DNA of 64,000 nucleotides from contig OY970376.1 of NCBI GenBank assembly GCA_963718755.1, forward strand, positions 1,612,001-1,676,000, read 5' to 3'. Each line of letters opens with the position of its first letter. Within the stretch, counting starts at the first letter, position 1. The notes beneath the pieces are model-generated. The model was not told the origin of the DNA, made no database searches, and saw nothing but the letters and a program-made list of their open reading frames with translations. Positions 8,857 through 17,482 of this stretch are shown in pieces. The translations under genes and the position numbers were made by a program. This stretch comes from VRUE01 sp963718755 (GTDB taxonomy: Bacteria > Actinomycetota > Thermoleophilia > Solirubrobacterales > 70-9).

Positions 8857-9306
8857 ATGGCACACATGGGCGGTACCGCCGAGGCGGAGATCGAGGCACC
8901 GATCGAGGAGGTCTGGGCGCTGGTGGAGGACGTGCTCATCGCCCCCGAGTGGCAGGGCGGCCTGGTGTCGGTGTCGGCATTGGAGCGGGACGGCGAGGGA
9001 CGACCGACCCTGGTCGAGAGCGTCAGCGACATCAAGGTCAGGCAGGTGAAGACGCAGGTGCGGTTCAGCTACGACCCGCCGACGCGCCTCTCCTGGACCC
9101 AGGAGAAGGGCGACCTCAAGTCGGTCGAGGGCTCATGGGCGCTGGAGGACCTGGGCGGAGGGCGGACGCGGGCGACCTACACGCTCGACGGCGACCCCGG
9201 GCGGGTGCTCGGGATGCTGATCCGCGGCCCGGTCGAGGCTGCTGCCCGGGCGATGCTGGTCAACGCTCGCCCCGGGGAGCTGAAGGAGCGGGTCGAGGGA
9301 AGCTAG
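8857..9306 (+). CDS. SRPBCC (START/Bet v1-like) ligand-binding protein
   Basis: A protein of 149 residues. The N-terminal pattern GGTAEAEIEAPIEEVWALVEDV and the later VRQVKTQVRFSYDPPTRLSWTQ and WALEDLGGGRTRATYTLDGDPG match the polyketide cyclase/dehydrase-like SRPBCC fold, a helix-grip that binds hydrophobic ligands. The start is ATG at 8857; a second ATG three codons later is equally possible. No strong ribosome site is visible, so translation may be leaderless from the short gap shared with the divergent SDR gene. The ligand is unknown. Confidence 0.85.
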   Translation: MAHMGGTAEAEIEAPIEEVWALVEDVLIAPEWQGGLVSVSALERDGEGRPTLVESVSDIKVRQVKTQVRFSYDPPTRLSWTQEKGDLKSVEGSWALEDLGGGRTRATYTLDGDPGRVLGMLIRGPVEAAARAMLVNARPGELKERVEGS

Positions 9307-9348
9307 GCGGCCCCCGCGCGCAAAGGCGAATGCCGCTAAGTTGCGCCC

Positions 9349-10614
9349 GTGGCTGACAGGGATCTCTCCGTCGTCGTCTTCGGCGCCAGCGGCGTCACCG
9401 GGCGGCGCGTCGCCGCCTACCTGGCGGAGCGGGCGGAGGAGGTGGGAGCGAGCTGGGCGGTCGCCGGCCGCGACGCCGCCAAGCTCGAGCGGGTGCTCGG
9501 CGAGGTCGACGTCGCCGCTCCCGAGACGATCGCCGCCGACGTCGGCGACCCGGCCTCGCTTGCGGCGATGGCTGCGCGCGCCCGCGTCGTCCTCGACCTG
9601 GTCGGCCCCTACACGCTCTACGGCGAGCCGGTGATCGAGGCCTGCGTCGAGAACGGCGCCCACTACGTCGACCTGACCGGGGAGACGCCCTTCATGCGCC
9701 ACACGGTGGACACCTTCCATGATCGTGCCGCGGCGGCCGGGGTGAAGATCGTCCAGACCTGTGGCTTCGAGGCGCTGCCGCCCGACCTCGCCGTGCTCCT
9801 CGCCGCCGAGACCGCCCGGGAGCGCTGGGGCGAAGATCTCTCCGAGGCAGACGTCGACATCGCCACCCGCCAGCCCGCCGGCCGCATTGGTCCCCAGGAC
9901 CTGATCTCCGGCGGCACCCTGCAGAGCATGGCCGAGGCGCTCGCAAGCGTGGACGCCGCCCAGGTCGCCGATCCGGCGGCGCTGATCCCCGACCCCGAGC
10001 TTGCCGCCGCCGTCCGGCGTCGCAGCCCGATCGCCCTCACTCCGCGGACCAACGGCCGCGGCGACGTGATCGCGCCGATGACGCCGATCGCCTTTATCAA
10101 TCCGGCCGTGATCCACCGCAGCGTGGCGCTGCTCGCCGCCGAGCGCGGCGGTGGCGAGCCGCTGCGCTACCGCGAGGGGATCGCGATCCCGGGCGGCAGC
10201 GCCACCCTGCCGCTGCGCTACGCGGCGGCCGGGATGCTTGCCGGGATGCAGGCGGGTTTTCGCGGCCTGACCCGCACTGGCCCGGCGATCCGTCAGCGCT
10301 CGGCCGAGATCATGCGCAAGGTTCTGCCGTCCTCCGGCTTCGGCCCCTCAGGCGAGAAGCTCGACCAGTGGTCCTGGCATCTCACCGCCGATGCCCGCAC
10401 CCCCGGCGGCCGCTACGTCCGGGTCGACCTCGACGCCGACGGCCACCCCGGCTACCTGACGACCGCCAAGCTGCTCGGCGAGGTCGGTCTGCTGCTCGCC
10501 GAGGAGGGCGTCACCCCCGAGCGCGCCGGCTGCCTCACTCCCGCCACCGCGCTCGGCACGCAGAGCCTCGACCGCTTCGCGCGCGCCGGGGCTCGCTTCG
10601 CCGTTACGTCCTAG
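9349..10614 (+). CDS. Saccharopine dehydrogenase-like NAD(P)-binding oxidoreductase
   Basis: A protein of 421 residues starting at GTG. The N-terminal Rossmann motif is GASGVTGRRVAAYLAE (residues ~9-24), followed by AGRDAAKLERVL and GPYTLYGEPVIEACVENGAHYVDLTGE. This order is typical of saccharopine-dehydrogenase-like proteins, including the actinobacterial trans-acting enoyl reductases. C-terminal residues such as YVRVDLDADGHPGYLTTAKLLGE also fit that group. In known members the protein reduces a double bond in lipid or polyketide intermediates; the substrate here cannot be told. It converges with the MpaB gene, overlapping by 4 nt. Confidence 0.85.
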   Translation: MADRDLSVVVFGASGVTGRRVAAYLAERAEEVGASWAVAGRDAAKLERVLGEVDVAAPETIAADVGDPASLAAMAARARVVLDLVGPYTLYGEPVIEACVENGAHYVDLTGETPFMRHTVDTFHDRAAAAGVKIVQTCGFEALPPDLAVLLAAETARERWGEDLSEADVDIATRQPAGRIGPQDLISGGTLQSMAEALASVDAAQVADPAALIPDPELAAAVRRRSPIALTPRTNGRGDVIAPMTPIAFINPAVIHRSVALLAAERGGGEPLRYREGIAIPGGSATLPLRYAAAGMLAGMQAGFRGLTRTGPAIRQRSAEIMRKVLPSSGFGPSGEKLDQWSWHLTADARTPGGRYVRVDLDADGHPGYLTTAKLLGEVGLLLAEEGVTPERAGCLTPATALGTQSLDRFARAGARFAVTS

Positions 10615-11495
10615 GGGGCGAGCTGGGGCGTGACGGTGCCACCGCGGGCCCGCTCGGTCTTGGTGACCACGTCGAAGAAGACGTCGTTGCGGCCGCGCCG
10701 CATGCGGTAGGGGAAGGCGCCGCGGGAACGGCGGTGCGCAGCCGCGAAGGCGCGGAAGCTCGCCTCGTGGGCACGGCTCCAGCGGATGCCGAAGATCTCG
10801 CGCACGCGCTGCGGCAGCGTCCCTTTGATCAGGTGGTTCTGGTAGGCGATGTTGCCCCGCGCCGCCCTCGGAACCGGCTGGCGGAAGGCGACCAGCGGCG
10901 CCATCTCCAGCCCGTGCTCGGTTGCCTGCAGGTCGGGAGCGGCGAGCTTGCCGTCGAACCAGGCCTTGAACTCGAGATGGCTCGCCGGCACCTCGCTGCG
11001 GGGCAGGCCGAAGAGCTCGCCGAAGAGGGCGTAGTCCTGCCAGAGCCGCTCGCGCTCGTCGGGGTCGAGCGGCCGCACCAGCGTCTCGTACATCTCGCGC
11101 CCGGAGTCGGCGATCACGGCAAGGGTCCACAGCATCAGCTCGGGGTCGAACGCCGAGTAGGGGGTCCCGGCCGGGTGGGGGCCGGCGTCCACCGGCAGCT
11201 CTCCCTTGACCGTCTCGTGCAGGCGATGAACTTTGGCCAGCACCGCATCGGCCTCCTCGCGCGTGCCGAGGAAAACCGTCTCCTGGATCTTCGCCGTGCG
11301 GGCGAGGCGCTCGAAGGGCCGGTTGCCCGACCAGGTCGAGAGCATCGTGCCGGTGTAGGTGAGCGGCTCCAGCGCCCCGATCAGCAGCGCCCGCTGCCCG
11401 TAGAGAAGGCCCACCGCGCGCTCGCCGTGGACCCGGCGCGCCATCGAGCGCCCGGGGGGGAAGTAGTGCTCTTCGGCGTTCCGCCCGGCGTCCAT
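10611..11495 (-). CDS. MpaB-type oxygenase (DUF2236 family)
   Basis: A protein of 294 residues starting at ATG. It matches the DUF2236/latex-clearing/MpaB oxygenase family: an N-terminal helix with RRVHGERAVGLLYGQRALLIGALEP, an HRLHETVKGELPVDAG... block with the typical His-rich segment, DPELMLWTLAVIADSGREMYE, and YQNHLIKGTLPQRVREIFGIRW. Family members are haem-type or metal-dependent oxygenases of uncharged substrates; the substrate is unknown. It lies 12 nt downstream of the FtsH-like gene on the same strand and is probably cotranscribed. It overlaps the convergent dehydrogenase-like gene by 4 nt. Confidence 0.85.
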   Translation of the reverse strand: MDAGRNAEEHYFPPGRSMARRVHGERAVGLLYGQRALLIGALEPLTYTGTMLSTWSGNRPFERLARTAKIQETVFLGTREEADAVLAKVHRLHETVKGELPVDAGPHPAGTPYSAFDPELMLWTLAVIADSGREMYETLVRPLDPDERERLWQDYALFGELFGLPRSEVPASHLEFKAWFDGKLAAPDLQATEHGLEMAPLVAFRQPVPRAARGNIAYQNHLIKGTLPQRVREIFGIRWSRAHEASFRAFAAAHRRSRGAFPYRMRRGRNDVFFDVVTKTERARGGTVTPQLAP

Positions 11496-11507
11496 TGAGC
11501 GGGGATG

Positions 11508-13079
11508 CTACTTGGGCGCCGGGGGTTCTGCGGCAAGCAAGACTGCAGCGTGCGTTCCGGACACGGCCGGCTTCTGGCCATCGAGCTCGTGCGCGGCGAA
11601 GATCTCGTCGAGGTCCTCGCGGGTCAGCGTCTCGCGCTCGAGCGCGTTGGCGGCGAGGTCGTCGAGGCATTCGCGATTGGCCGCCAGCAGCGCTCGCGCT
11701 CGGCGGTACGCTTCGCGTGCGAGCGTCATTGCCGCCACATCGACGTCGCGGCGGGTGCGATCGGAGAGCGCGTAGTCGCCGGTCGGCAGCGCGATCGGCG
11801 GCGCCCCATCGGCGTCCAGCGCCACCCCCATGCCGAACTCGGTGACCATCTGGCGGCAGACCATGTGCACACGCGCCAGGTCGTCGACGGCGCCTGAGTA
11901 GGAGGCCTGCATGACCTCCTCCTCGGCGGCGCGGCCACCGAGGAGCGTCACCAGCTCGTCGAGCAGCTCCTCGCGCGACTTCAGGTAGGTGTCCTCCTGC
12001 GGCGAGTGGCCGACGAAGCCGAGCGCCGGCCCGCGCGGCACGATGCTGAGGATCTCCGGCGGGTCGAGGCCCAGCAGGTGCCGGCAGAGCGCGTGGCCCG
12101 CCTCGTGGTAGGCGACGATGCGCCGCTCCTTCGGGCTCAGTCGGCGCGCCTGCTGGGAGCCGACCGACTGGCGCAGCAGCGCCTCGTCGAGATCCTCGCG
12201 AGCCATCGCCCTGCGCCCCGCGCGCCCGGCAATGATCGCCGCCTCGTTGAGCGCGTTGGCCAGCTGGGCGCCGGTCATCCCGGTCGTCTTGCGCGCCACG
12301 TCGGTCAGGTCGAGGTCGGGGCCGAGCGGCTTGCCCTTGGCATGGGCGCGCAGAATCGCCTCGCGACCGTTGCGGTCGGGCGGCGCGACCAAGACCTGGC
12401 GATCGAAGCGGCCCGGCCGCAGCAGCGCCTTGTCGAGCTTGTCGACGTAGTTGGAGGCGGCGATCACGATCACCGTCCCCGGGTCCTTCTCGAACCCGTC
12501 GAGCTCGACCAGCAGCTGGTTGAGCGCCTGCTCGCGCTCGCTCGAGCCGCCATCCCCACCACCGCCGCTGCGCGCTCCCCCGACCGCGTCCAGCTCGTCG
12601 ATGAAGATGACGGCCCGGCCCGACTTGCGCGCCTCCTTGAAGAGGCGGCGGATGCGGGCAGCACCCCTCCCCACGAACATCTCTACGAAGCTTGAGCCCG
12701 AGGCCGAGAAGAAGTCGACGCCGGCCTGCGCGGCGACGGCCCGCGCCAGCATCGTCTTACCGGTGCCGGGTGGACCGAAGAGCAGCACGCCGCGCGGCGC
12801 TTGCGCGCCGAGCGCGGCGAAGCGTTCGGGTTCGCGCAGCCACTCGGCCACGTCCATCAGCTCGTCCTTGGCCGCATCGACCCCCTGCACGTCCTCCCAG
12901 AGCACGGGCTTGGTCTTGCTCGCCTTCACCGTCTCCGGCTTGGTCGCCCCGAGCGTGCCGCGCAACAGCGTCACGAAGACGATCAGCAGGCAGAACATGA
13001 AGAAGACCCCGAAGACGGGGTACCAGTCGAAGAAGAAGGTCTTGACTTCGGTCGCGGTCAGCGCCAGCGGCAGGAGCAT
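11508..13079 (-). CDS. FtsH-like AAA+ membrane metalloprotease (single TM)
   Basis: A protein of 523 residues. There is one membrane segment near residues 18-40, whereas FtsH normally has two TM segments flanking a periplasmic domain, so the N-terminal part is reduced. The AAA module is complete: Walker A GPPGTGKT (~103-110), Walker B VIFIDELDAVGG, SRH with RPGRFDRQV. The protease domain has HEAGH (~325-329) and the LGGRAAEE and DDLARVHMVCRQMV blocks with the third zinc ligand Asp. It should therefore unfold and degrade membrane or soluble proteins in an ATP- and zinc-dependent manner. It is shorter than the usual ~600-650 residues. The FHA-regulator gene is upstream and the MpaB gene downstream on the same strand. 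Confidence 0.9.
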   Translation of the reverse strand: MLLPLALTATEVKTFFFDWYPVFGVFFMFCLLIVFVTLLRGTLGATKPETVKASKTKPVLWEDVQGVDAAKDELMDVAEWLREPERFAALGAQAPRGVLLFGPPGTGKTMLARAVAAQAGVDFFSASGSSFVEMFVGRGAARIRRLFKEARKSGRAVIFIDELDAVGGARSGGGGDGGSSEREQALNQLLVELDGFEKDPGTVIVIAASNYVDKLDKALLRPGRFDRQVLVAPPDRNGREAILRAHAKGKPLGPDLDLTDVARKTTGMTGAQLANALNEAAIIAGRAGRRAMAREDLDEALLRQSVGSQQARRLSPKERRIVAYHEAGHALCRHLLGLDPPEILSIVPRGPALGFVGHSPQEDTYLKSREELLDELVTLLGGRAAEEEVMQASYSGAVDDLARVHMVCRQMVTEFGMGVALDADGAPPIALPTGDYALSDRTRRDVDVAAMTLAREAYRRARALLAANRECLDDLAANALERETLTREDLDEIFAAHELDGQKPAVSGTHAAVLLAAEPPAPK

Positions 13080-13160
13080 CTAAGGAGTGTCAGGCCAAAG
13101 CGCCGGGGCTCCTATCGCATATGTGTCCAGCGAGTCGTTTTGTCGCCCGTTTTGTGCCTG

Positions 13161-13835
13161 TCAGAGCTCTCGGCGGCTGACCGCGCCGCCCTGCAGGGCG
13201 CGCTCGACCAGCGCCACGCGCTTCTGATTCTGCGGCAGGTCGGCCACGTCGAGCTTCTCGAAGAGGGCGCGCATGTGGGTCTTGACGGCGTCGACGCTGA
13301 GGTGCAACTCCTCGCCGATCGCCTGGTTGGTCGCCGGCGTGGCGAAGGACGATTCGTCCTTGTAGGGACGGCAGAGGGCGAGCAGGACGCGGCGCTGGCC
13401 GGGAGAGATGGTCGCAGCCGCCGGCACCTGGCTGGCGGCGACGGTTGCTTCCGGGGCGCCCTCACCGGGGCGGCGGAAGAGCACCGTGGTGCGGCCGAAG
13501 CGCAGCGTGTCGCCGTCACGGAGGCGGCGGCGACCGTCGACCCGCTGCTCGCCGACGAAGGAGCCGTTGCGTGAGAGGCCGTCGTCGAGCAGCGTGCACT
13601 CGTCGCGCACCACCTCGATCTGGGCGTGCAGCGCCGAGACCTCCCCGTCCCAGTCGAGCCGCACGTCAGCCGACTCGCCGCGCCCGACCCAGAGCGCCGC
13701 CGTCCCCTCCTCGACCGCGACGATCCGCTGTTCCCCGTCGCCGTCGCGAAAGACGAGAAAGGGCCGACCCCTGCGTTCAGCCTCGATCTGCGCCTTCAGC
13801 TCCGGCGCGCTGGTCTGCGCCTGCTCACCGTCCAC
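13161..13835 (-). CDS. FHA-domain protein with C-terminal helix-turn-helix
   Basis: A protein of 224 residues from a GTG, with AGGA about 8 nt upstream. The FHA domain spans about residues 45-120: WVGRGESADVRLDWDG (GR and S blocks), HAQIE, and LSRNGSFVGEQRVDGRRRLRDGDTLRFG. The C-terminal ~80 residues (ISPGQRRVLLALCRPY..., ATNQAIGEELHLSVDAVKTH) resemble the LuxR/GerE helix-turn-helix. FHA domains bind phosphothreonine, so this is probably a DNA-binding protein responsive to Ser/Thr kinase signalling. No kinase gene is nearby. The 50-bp palindrome begins 17 bp upstream of its start and could be its operator. Confidence 0.85.
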   Translation of the reverse strand: MDGEQAQTSAPELKAQIEAERRGRPFLVFRDGDGEQRIVAVEEGTAALWVGRGESADVRLDWDGEVSALHAQIEVVRDECTLLDDGLSRNGSFVGEQRVDGRRRLRDGDTLRFGRTTVLFRRPGEGAPEATVAASQVPAAATISPGQRRVLLALCRPYKDESSFATPATNQAIGEELHLSVDAVKTHMRALFEKLDVADLPQNQKRVALVERALQGGAVSRREL

Positions 13836-13851
13836 GACCCGATCCTAAGGG

Positions 13852-13901
13852 GACGTGCCGGTGGAGAGAGGTCCATATGGACCTCTCTCCACCGGCACGT
13901 C
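13852..13901. repeat. Perfect 50-bp palindrome
   Basis: From GACGTGCCGGTGGAGAGAGG to the matching reverse complement, every base pairs; the dyad falls at the CATATG centre (13876/13877). It fills most of the 75-bp gap between the hydrolase stop (13911) and the FHA-gene start (13835), both on the minus strand. Having no unpaired loop, it is unusual for a terminator but could form a cruciform, a dimer-type operator or an extended hairpin. Confidence 0.9.
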
Positions 13902-13910
13902 AAGTTGGCG

Positions 13911-14657
13911 TCAGGGGCGTACGACCTGCGAGCCGCCGACTATCGCCTCGGTGCCGTCGTCGCCGAAGACGACCCAGGCCTTGTTGCCACCGTCGTAGTC
14001 GGGCGCCCAGAGCTTCAGCGTCGCCGGTCGGTCCCAGACGGTGACCCCCTCCTCGCCGGTCACCTCCAGGCCGCGCCAGATCCGTACGAAGGGATTGGAC
14101 TCCCACTCCTCGCCGATCGTGGTCGGCTCGCGATGCCCGGGGTGGACGCGCGTCTCCGGCGGAAGCTCCATCAGCCGCATCACCGATGCCTTCAGGTCGG
14201 CGAAGCCGCTGGCGCCGGGGGCCATCGTGCCGCCGACGGTTCCCTTGAAGAGGACGTCGGCGGTGAAGACGTCGGAGCCGTCGACGAGGAAGGCGAGGTG
14301 GCCGGCAGCGTGGCCGGGGGTATAGATCGCCTCGATCTCGAGCCCGCCGGTGGCGAGCCTGCCGCCGTCGGCGAGTACCTCGGCGACCTCGTCCTCCAGC
14401 TCCGCCGCCGTCTCGGCATGGGCGACCAGCGGCGGCCCGCCGAGCTGTCGCCGCGCCTCGGCCAGGCCCGCGACATGGTCTGGGTGGGGGTGGGTGACGA
14501 GGACGTGGGTGATCTCGATCCCGTCGCGCTCGGCCCGCTCCAGCAGCGGTCCGAGGTCGTCGTTGCCGTCGATCAGCACCCCCCTGCCGCCGGCCTCGTC
14601 GGCGACCAGGTAGGCGTTCGACAGCCAGGTCGGGTTCTCGGTCCTCTCGATGATCAC
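13911..14657 (-). CDS. Metallo-beta-lactamase-fold hydrolase (glyoxalase II-like)
   Basis: A protein of 248 residues from a GTG at 14657, with GGAG 6-7 nt upstream. The zinc motif THPHPDHVAGL (HxHxDH) is near residues 59-69. The other ligands are in AIYTPGHAAGHLAFLVDG (His) and VFTADVLF (Asp), plus VHPGHREPTTIGEE (His). This is the glyoxalase II/MBL hydrolase pattern, with two zinc ions and thioester- or ester-type substrates. A C-terminal ~50-residue extension (RPATLKLWAPDYDGGNKAWVV...) is uncommon for the plain hydrolases. The 50-bp palindrome lies immediately downstream. It is divergent from the secreted peptidoglycan-binding gene. Confidence 0.9.
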   Translation of the reverse strand: MIIERTENPTWLSNAYLVADEAGGRGVLIDGNDDLGPLLERAERDGIEITHVLVTHPHPDHVAGLAEARRQLGGPPLVAHAETAAELEDEVAEVLADGGRLATGGLEIEAIYTPGHAAGHLAFLVDGSDVFTADVLFKGTVGGTMAPGASGFADLKASVMRLMELPPETRVHPGHREPTTIGEEWESNPFVRIWRGLEVTGEEGVTVWDRPATLKLWAPDYDGGNKAWVVFGDDGTEAIVGGSQVVRP

Positions 14658-14810
14658 GGTGCTCCTCCATCCGCGGGTTGCAATCTGTGCGCCAAACCGT
14701 ACGCGCCGCGGCTTCCGCATGGGCCGCCGCGGCAATAATTTCTCGGTGCCAGGCATCGGCATCCAAACTCGGTACGGCTGTGGGCGCTGGATTTCTGGCA
14801 CCGCAGCGCG

Positions 14811-16070
14811 ATGCCAGCTACCGTGTTCAGAGTTGACGTGAGGGCCGGCAGAACCAAGGCGTCAGGGCTCCGCCTGGTACTCCTGGCGAGCTTGCTCTTG
14901 ATGGCGCTGACGGCTGACACGCGCATCGCCCCCGCTGCCACTGGTGGCGCGGGACAGGGCGCGGCAGCGCCGGCCGGCGGTCTGCCATTCGACCGCCACG
15001 GCATGTGGATCTGGTACGTCGACCGCTCCGAGGGCGGCAGCGTCGGCCGCATCCTCGCCCGCGCCAGGGGCGCCGGTATCGGCACGCTCTATATAAAGGC
15101 GGGCGACGCCGACGAGATCTGGTCGCAGTTCAACCGGCCCCTGGTCGGGGCTCTGCACCGGGGTGGGCTCGACGTTTGCGCCTGGCAGTTCGTCTACGGC
15201 GACCAGCCGGTCGACGAGGCCAAGGTCGGCGCCGCCGCCGTGCGCCGCGGCGCCGATTGCCTGGTGATCGACGCCGAGGGCCAGTACGAGGGCAAGTACG
15301 CGGCCGCGGATCGCTACATCCGCGCCCTGCGCGGCCGCATCGGCGCCGCCTTCCCACTCTCGCTCGCCGCCTTCCCCTACGTCGATTACCACCCCTCCTT
15401 TCCCTACTCCGTCTTCCTCGGGCCGGAAGGGGCGATCGCCAACCAACCGCAGATGTACTGGCGGGCGATCGGCACCTCGGTCCGCGCCGTCTACGAGCAC
15501 ACCTTCCTCTTCAACCGGATCTGGGACCGGCCGCTCTATCCGCTCGGCCAGACCTACGGCGGCGCTGCGCGCAAGGAGATCGTTCGCTTCCGCCGCTTCG
15601 CCGAGAGCTACGGCGGCCTGGCGCCGAGCTGGTGGGACTGGCAGGAGACCAGCGGCAGCGGCTGGGACGCGCTCGGTGCCGACATCGACGGCCCGGTCTC
15701 CGGCTATAGCCCGGTCGTCGAGCATCCCCTGCTGAAGCGTGGGAGCAAGGGCGACATGGTCGTCTGGGCGCAGCAGCATCTGCAGGCGGCGACCGAACCC
15801 CAGCTGCCGATCACGGGCATCTTCGGCAGGCAGACCCGCTCGGCGGTCCGCAGCTTCCAGGCGGGACAGGGATTGCCGGTCGACGGCGCGATCGGCACGG
15901 AAACCTGGCGCTCGCTTTTGAACTTCGACCCGGTACGTCCGCACTGGGCGGGTCGCCGGGCGATGCGAGGGAGCGGCGCGACGGCAAGCCGCGCATTGCC
16001 GCCGCGCCGCCCACTCTCCGCCTCGCTGCCGGCCAAGGCCAACGAGATAGACCCGGGACCCGCTCCTTGA
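14811..16070 (+). CDS. Secreted glycoside-hydrolase-like protein with peptidoglycan-binding domain
   Basis: A protein of 419 residues. A hydrophobic signal (LRLVLLASLLLMALTAD) is followed by a TIM-barrel-like domain: GMWIWYVDRSEGG, GIGTLYIKAGD, GLDVCAWQFVYGD, CLVIDAEGQYEGKY (acidic D-x-E pair), and LSLAAFPYVDYHP. That pattern resembles lysozyme-like GH25/DUF1906 folds, but I cannot name the reaction. A PG_binding_1 domain is near residues 305-370 (LLKRGSKGDMVVWAQQHLQA, GIFGRQTRSAVRSFQAGQGL). It probably acts on or in the cell wall. The start is ATG at 14811 with no good ribosome site; later GTG codons are alternatives. It overlaps the next gene by 4 nt (TTGA). Confidence 0.8.
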   Translation: MPATVFRVDVRAGRTKASGLRLVLLASLLLMALTADTRIAPAATGGAGQGAAAPAGGLPFDRHGMWIWYVDRSEGGSVGRILARARGAGIGTLYIKAGDADEIWSQFNRPLVGALHRGGLDVCAWQFVYGDQPVDEAKVGAAAVRRGADCLVIDAEGQYEGKYAAADRYIRALRGRIGAAFPLSLAAFPYVDYHPSFPYSVFLGPEGAIANQPQMYWRAIGTSVRAVYEHTFLFNRIWDRPLYPLGQTYGGAARKEIVRFRRFAESYGGLAPSWWDWQETSGSGWDALGADIDGPVSGYSPVVEHPLLKRGSKGDMVVWAQQHLQAATEPQLPITGIFGRQTRSAVRSFQAGQGLPVDGAIGTETWRSLLNFDPVRPHWAGRRAMRGSGATASRALPPRRPLSASLPAKANEIDPGPAP

Positions 16071-17104
16071 GCAAGCGCCCGGCGGGGGCGCTTGCGGGAA
16101 TAGCCATGATCCTCCTCCTCGCCGCCCCGGCGAGCGGGGCGATGCGGCCACGCGACACCGTGATCGAGGTCCCAAGCGCGGGCTCGGCGCAGATCTCGGC
16201 CAGCGCCGCGGAGACTCGGTACCCAATCAACGACGGCAGCGGCGCGACGGTCGCGATCGCAGTTACAAAGGCCTGTGAGATGTACTGTGCCGCTGCGGAC
16301 CCACAGCAGATCGCCGACACCCTTGGCACCTTTGTCCACGGTCCCGAGATGGAACTGCTCACGGTCCAGCTCGATACGCCTTCCCAGATCGAACTCGATT
16401 GCGGCTACGGGGCCCAGGCCTGCTACTACGGCAGCGAAGACAAGATCGTCATCGGGGGCGACACCGGCCCCACCCCCGACGGCGCAAGCCGTGAGTTCGT
16501 CCTCGCCCACGAGTACGGGCACCATGTGGCCCGTCACCGCGAAAGCCCGTCCCCCTTTCCGCCGGCGATCAATTGGGGCACCGCCCGCTGGTCCAGCTAT
16601 GAGCATGTCTGTCAGCGTTCGCGCGCGGGCGCGCTCTTTCCGGGCGACGAGGGCCTGCACTACTTTCGTGACCCCGGTGAGGCGTTCGCCGAGGCCTTTG
16701 CCCACCTCCGCTTTCCGGAAAGCGGGGTGCCCTGGCGCTGGGTGGATGCGCTTGAGCCCGATGCAGAAGCGCTGGAGGCGATCCGCGAGGATACGCTCGA
16801 TCCATGGCTGGGCCGGACGCCGCTGAAGTTGGGCGGGCGGGTTCCGGCGCGACGCGACGGGCCGGCGGTGCGGACCTTCCGAACGCCGATCGACGGCACC
16901 GTCAGCCTCCGCCCGGCCAGTGGATCCCGTTTCGACCTCGATCTCCTCAACCCGCTGGGACGTCTTCTGCGCAGCTCTCGCCACGGTCTCAGCTTCGGGC
17001 ACGGCCTCAACTTCACCGTCTGCGGCCAGTCGCGACTCCGCGTCGCGATCCGCTCCTCGGGCCGCTCCAGGGGAGCCTTCAAGCTGCAAATCCAGCGACC
17101 CTGA
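16067..17104 (+). CDS. Secreted zinc metallopeptidase-like protein with PPC-type C-terminal domain
   Basis: A protein of 345 residues from a TTG overlapping the previous stop, with GGGA upstream. A signal peptide covers about residues 8-25 (LAGIAMILLLAAPASG). The zincin motif is LAHEYGHHVARH (HExxH, near residue 148), and a downstream EAFAEAFAHL segment (~210) may supply the third ligand as in gluzincin-like peptidases. The C-terminal ~85 residues (RTFRTPIDGTVSLRPASGSR ... KLQIQR) resemble bacterial pre-peptidase C-terminal (PPC) beta-sandwich domains. Coupling to the upstream cell-wall hydrolase suggests a joint role outside the membrane. The exact peptidase family is not clear. Confidence 0.75.
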   Translation: MSKRPAGALAGIAMILLLAAPASGAMRPRDTVIEVPSAGSAQISASAAETRYPINDGSGATVAIAVTKACEMYCAAADPQQIADTLGTFVHGPEMELLTVQLDTPSQIELDCGYGAQACYYGSEDKIVIGGDTGPTPDGASREFVLAHEYGHHVARHRESPSPFPPAINWGTARWSSYEHVCQRSRAGALFPGDEGLHYFRDPGEAFAEAFAHLRFPESGVPWRWVDALEPDAEALEAIREDTLDPWLGRTPLKLGGRVPARRDGPAVRTFRTPIDGTVSLRPASGSRFDLDLLNPLGRLLRSSRHGLSFGHGLNFTVCGQSRLRVAIRSSGRSRGAFKLQIQRP

Positions 17105-17141
17105 GATAATCCCCGCTGGGCGATCCCCTCGCCCGTATTCA

Positions 17142-17215
<74 letters not shown>

Positions 17216-17248
17216 TCTCGCAAACCTGGCCAGTTTCATACTCAACAG

Positions 17249-17482
17249 TTACACACACTTGCGCTCCGCCTGGGCGACCAGGTCGGAGAGCGGTACTTCG
17301 AGTGCTGCTGCGAGCTTGAAGAGGTTGCGAAAGCTCGGGTTTCTCAACCCGCGCTCGATCTCGCTGACATAGGTGCGATGCATTCCGGCAAGGTCGGCAA
17401 GTCCCTCCTGAGAGAGACCTTCGATTTCGCCCCGCCGCGTCCGTATCGCTTCGCCAAGAGCCTTAAGAGCCACCTCTGACAC
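17249..17482 (-). CDS. Small XRE-family helix-turn-helix regulator
   Basis: A protein of 77 residues from GTG (17482). It is almost wholly an HTH_3/XRE domain: LGEAIRTRRGEIEGLSQEGL, ADLAGMHRTYVSEIERGLRN (recognition helix), and NLFKLAAALEVPLSDLV. Such single-domain proteins resemble phage- or element-borne repressors and antitoxin-like regulators. It sits between tRNA-Asp and an AT-rich stretch, both common near integrated elements, but no integrase or partner toxin gene is next to it. Confidence 0.9.
   Translation of the reverse strand: MSEVALKALGEAIRTRRGEIEGLSQEGLADLAGMHRTYVSEIERGLRNPSFRNLFKLAAALEVPLSDLVAQAERKCV

Noticed and set aside
9133..10116. A long open frame antisense to the saccharopine-dehydrogenase-like gene.
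   Set aside because: The opposite strand encodes a clear Rossmann protein; the antisense translation is Gly/Arg/Asp-rich low-complexity with no motif, as expected in GC-rich DNA.
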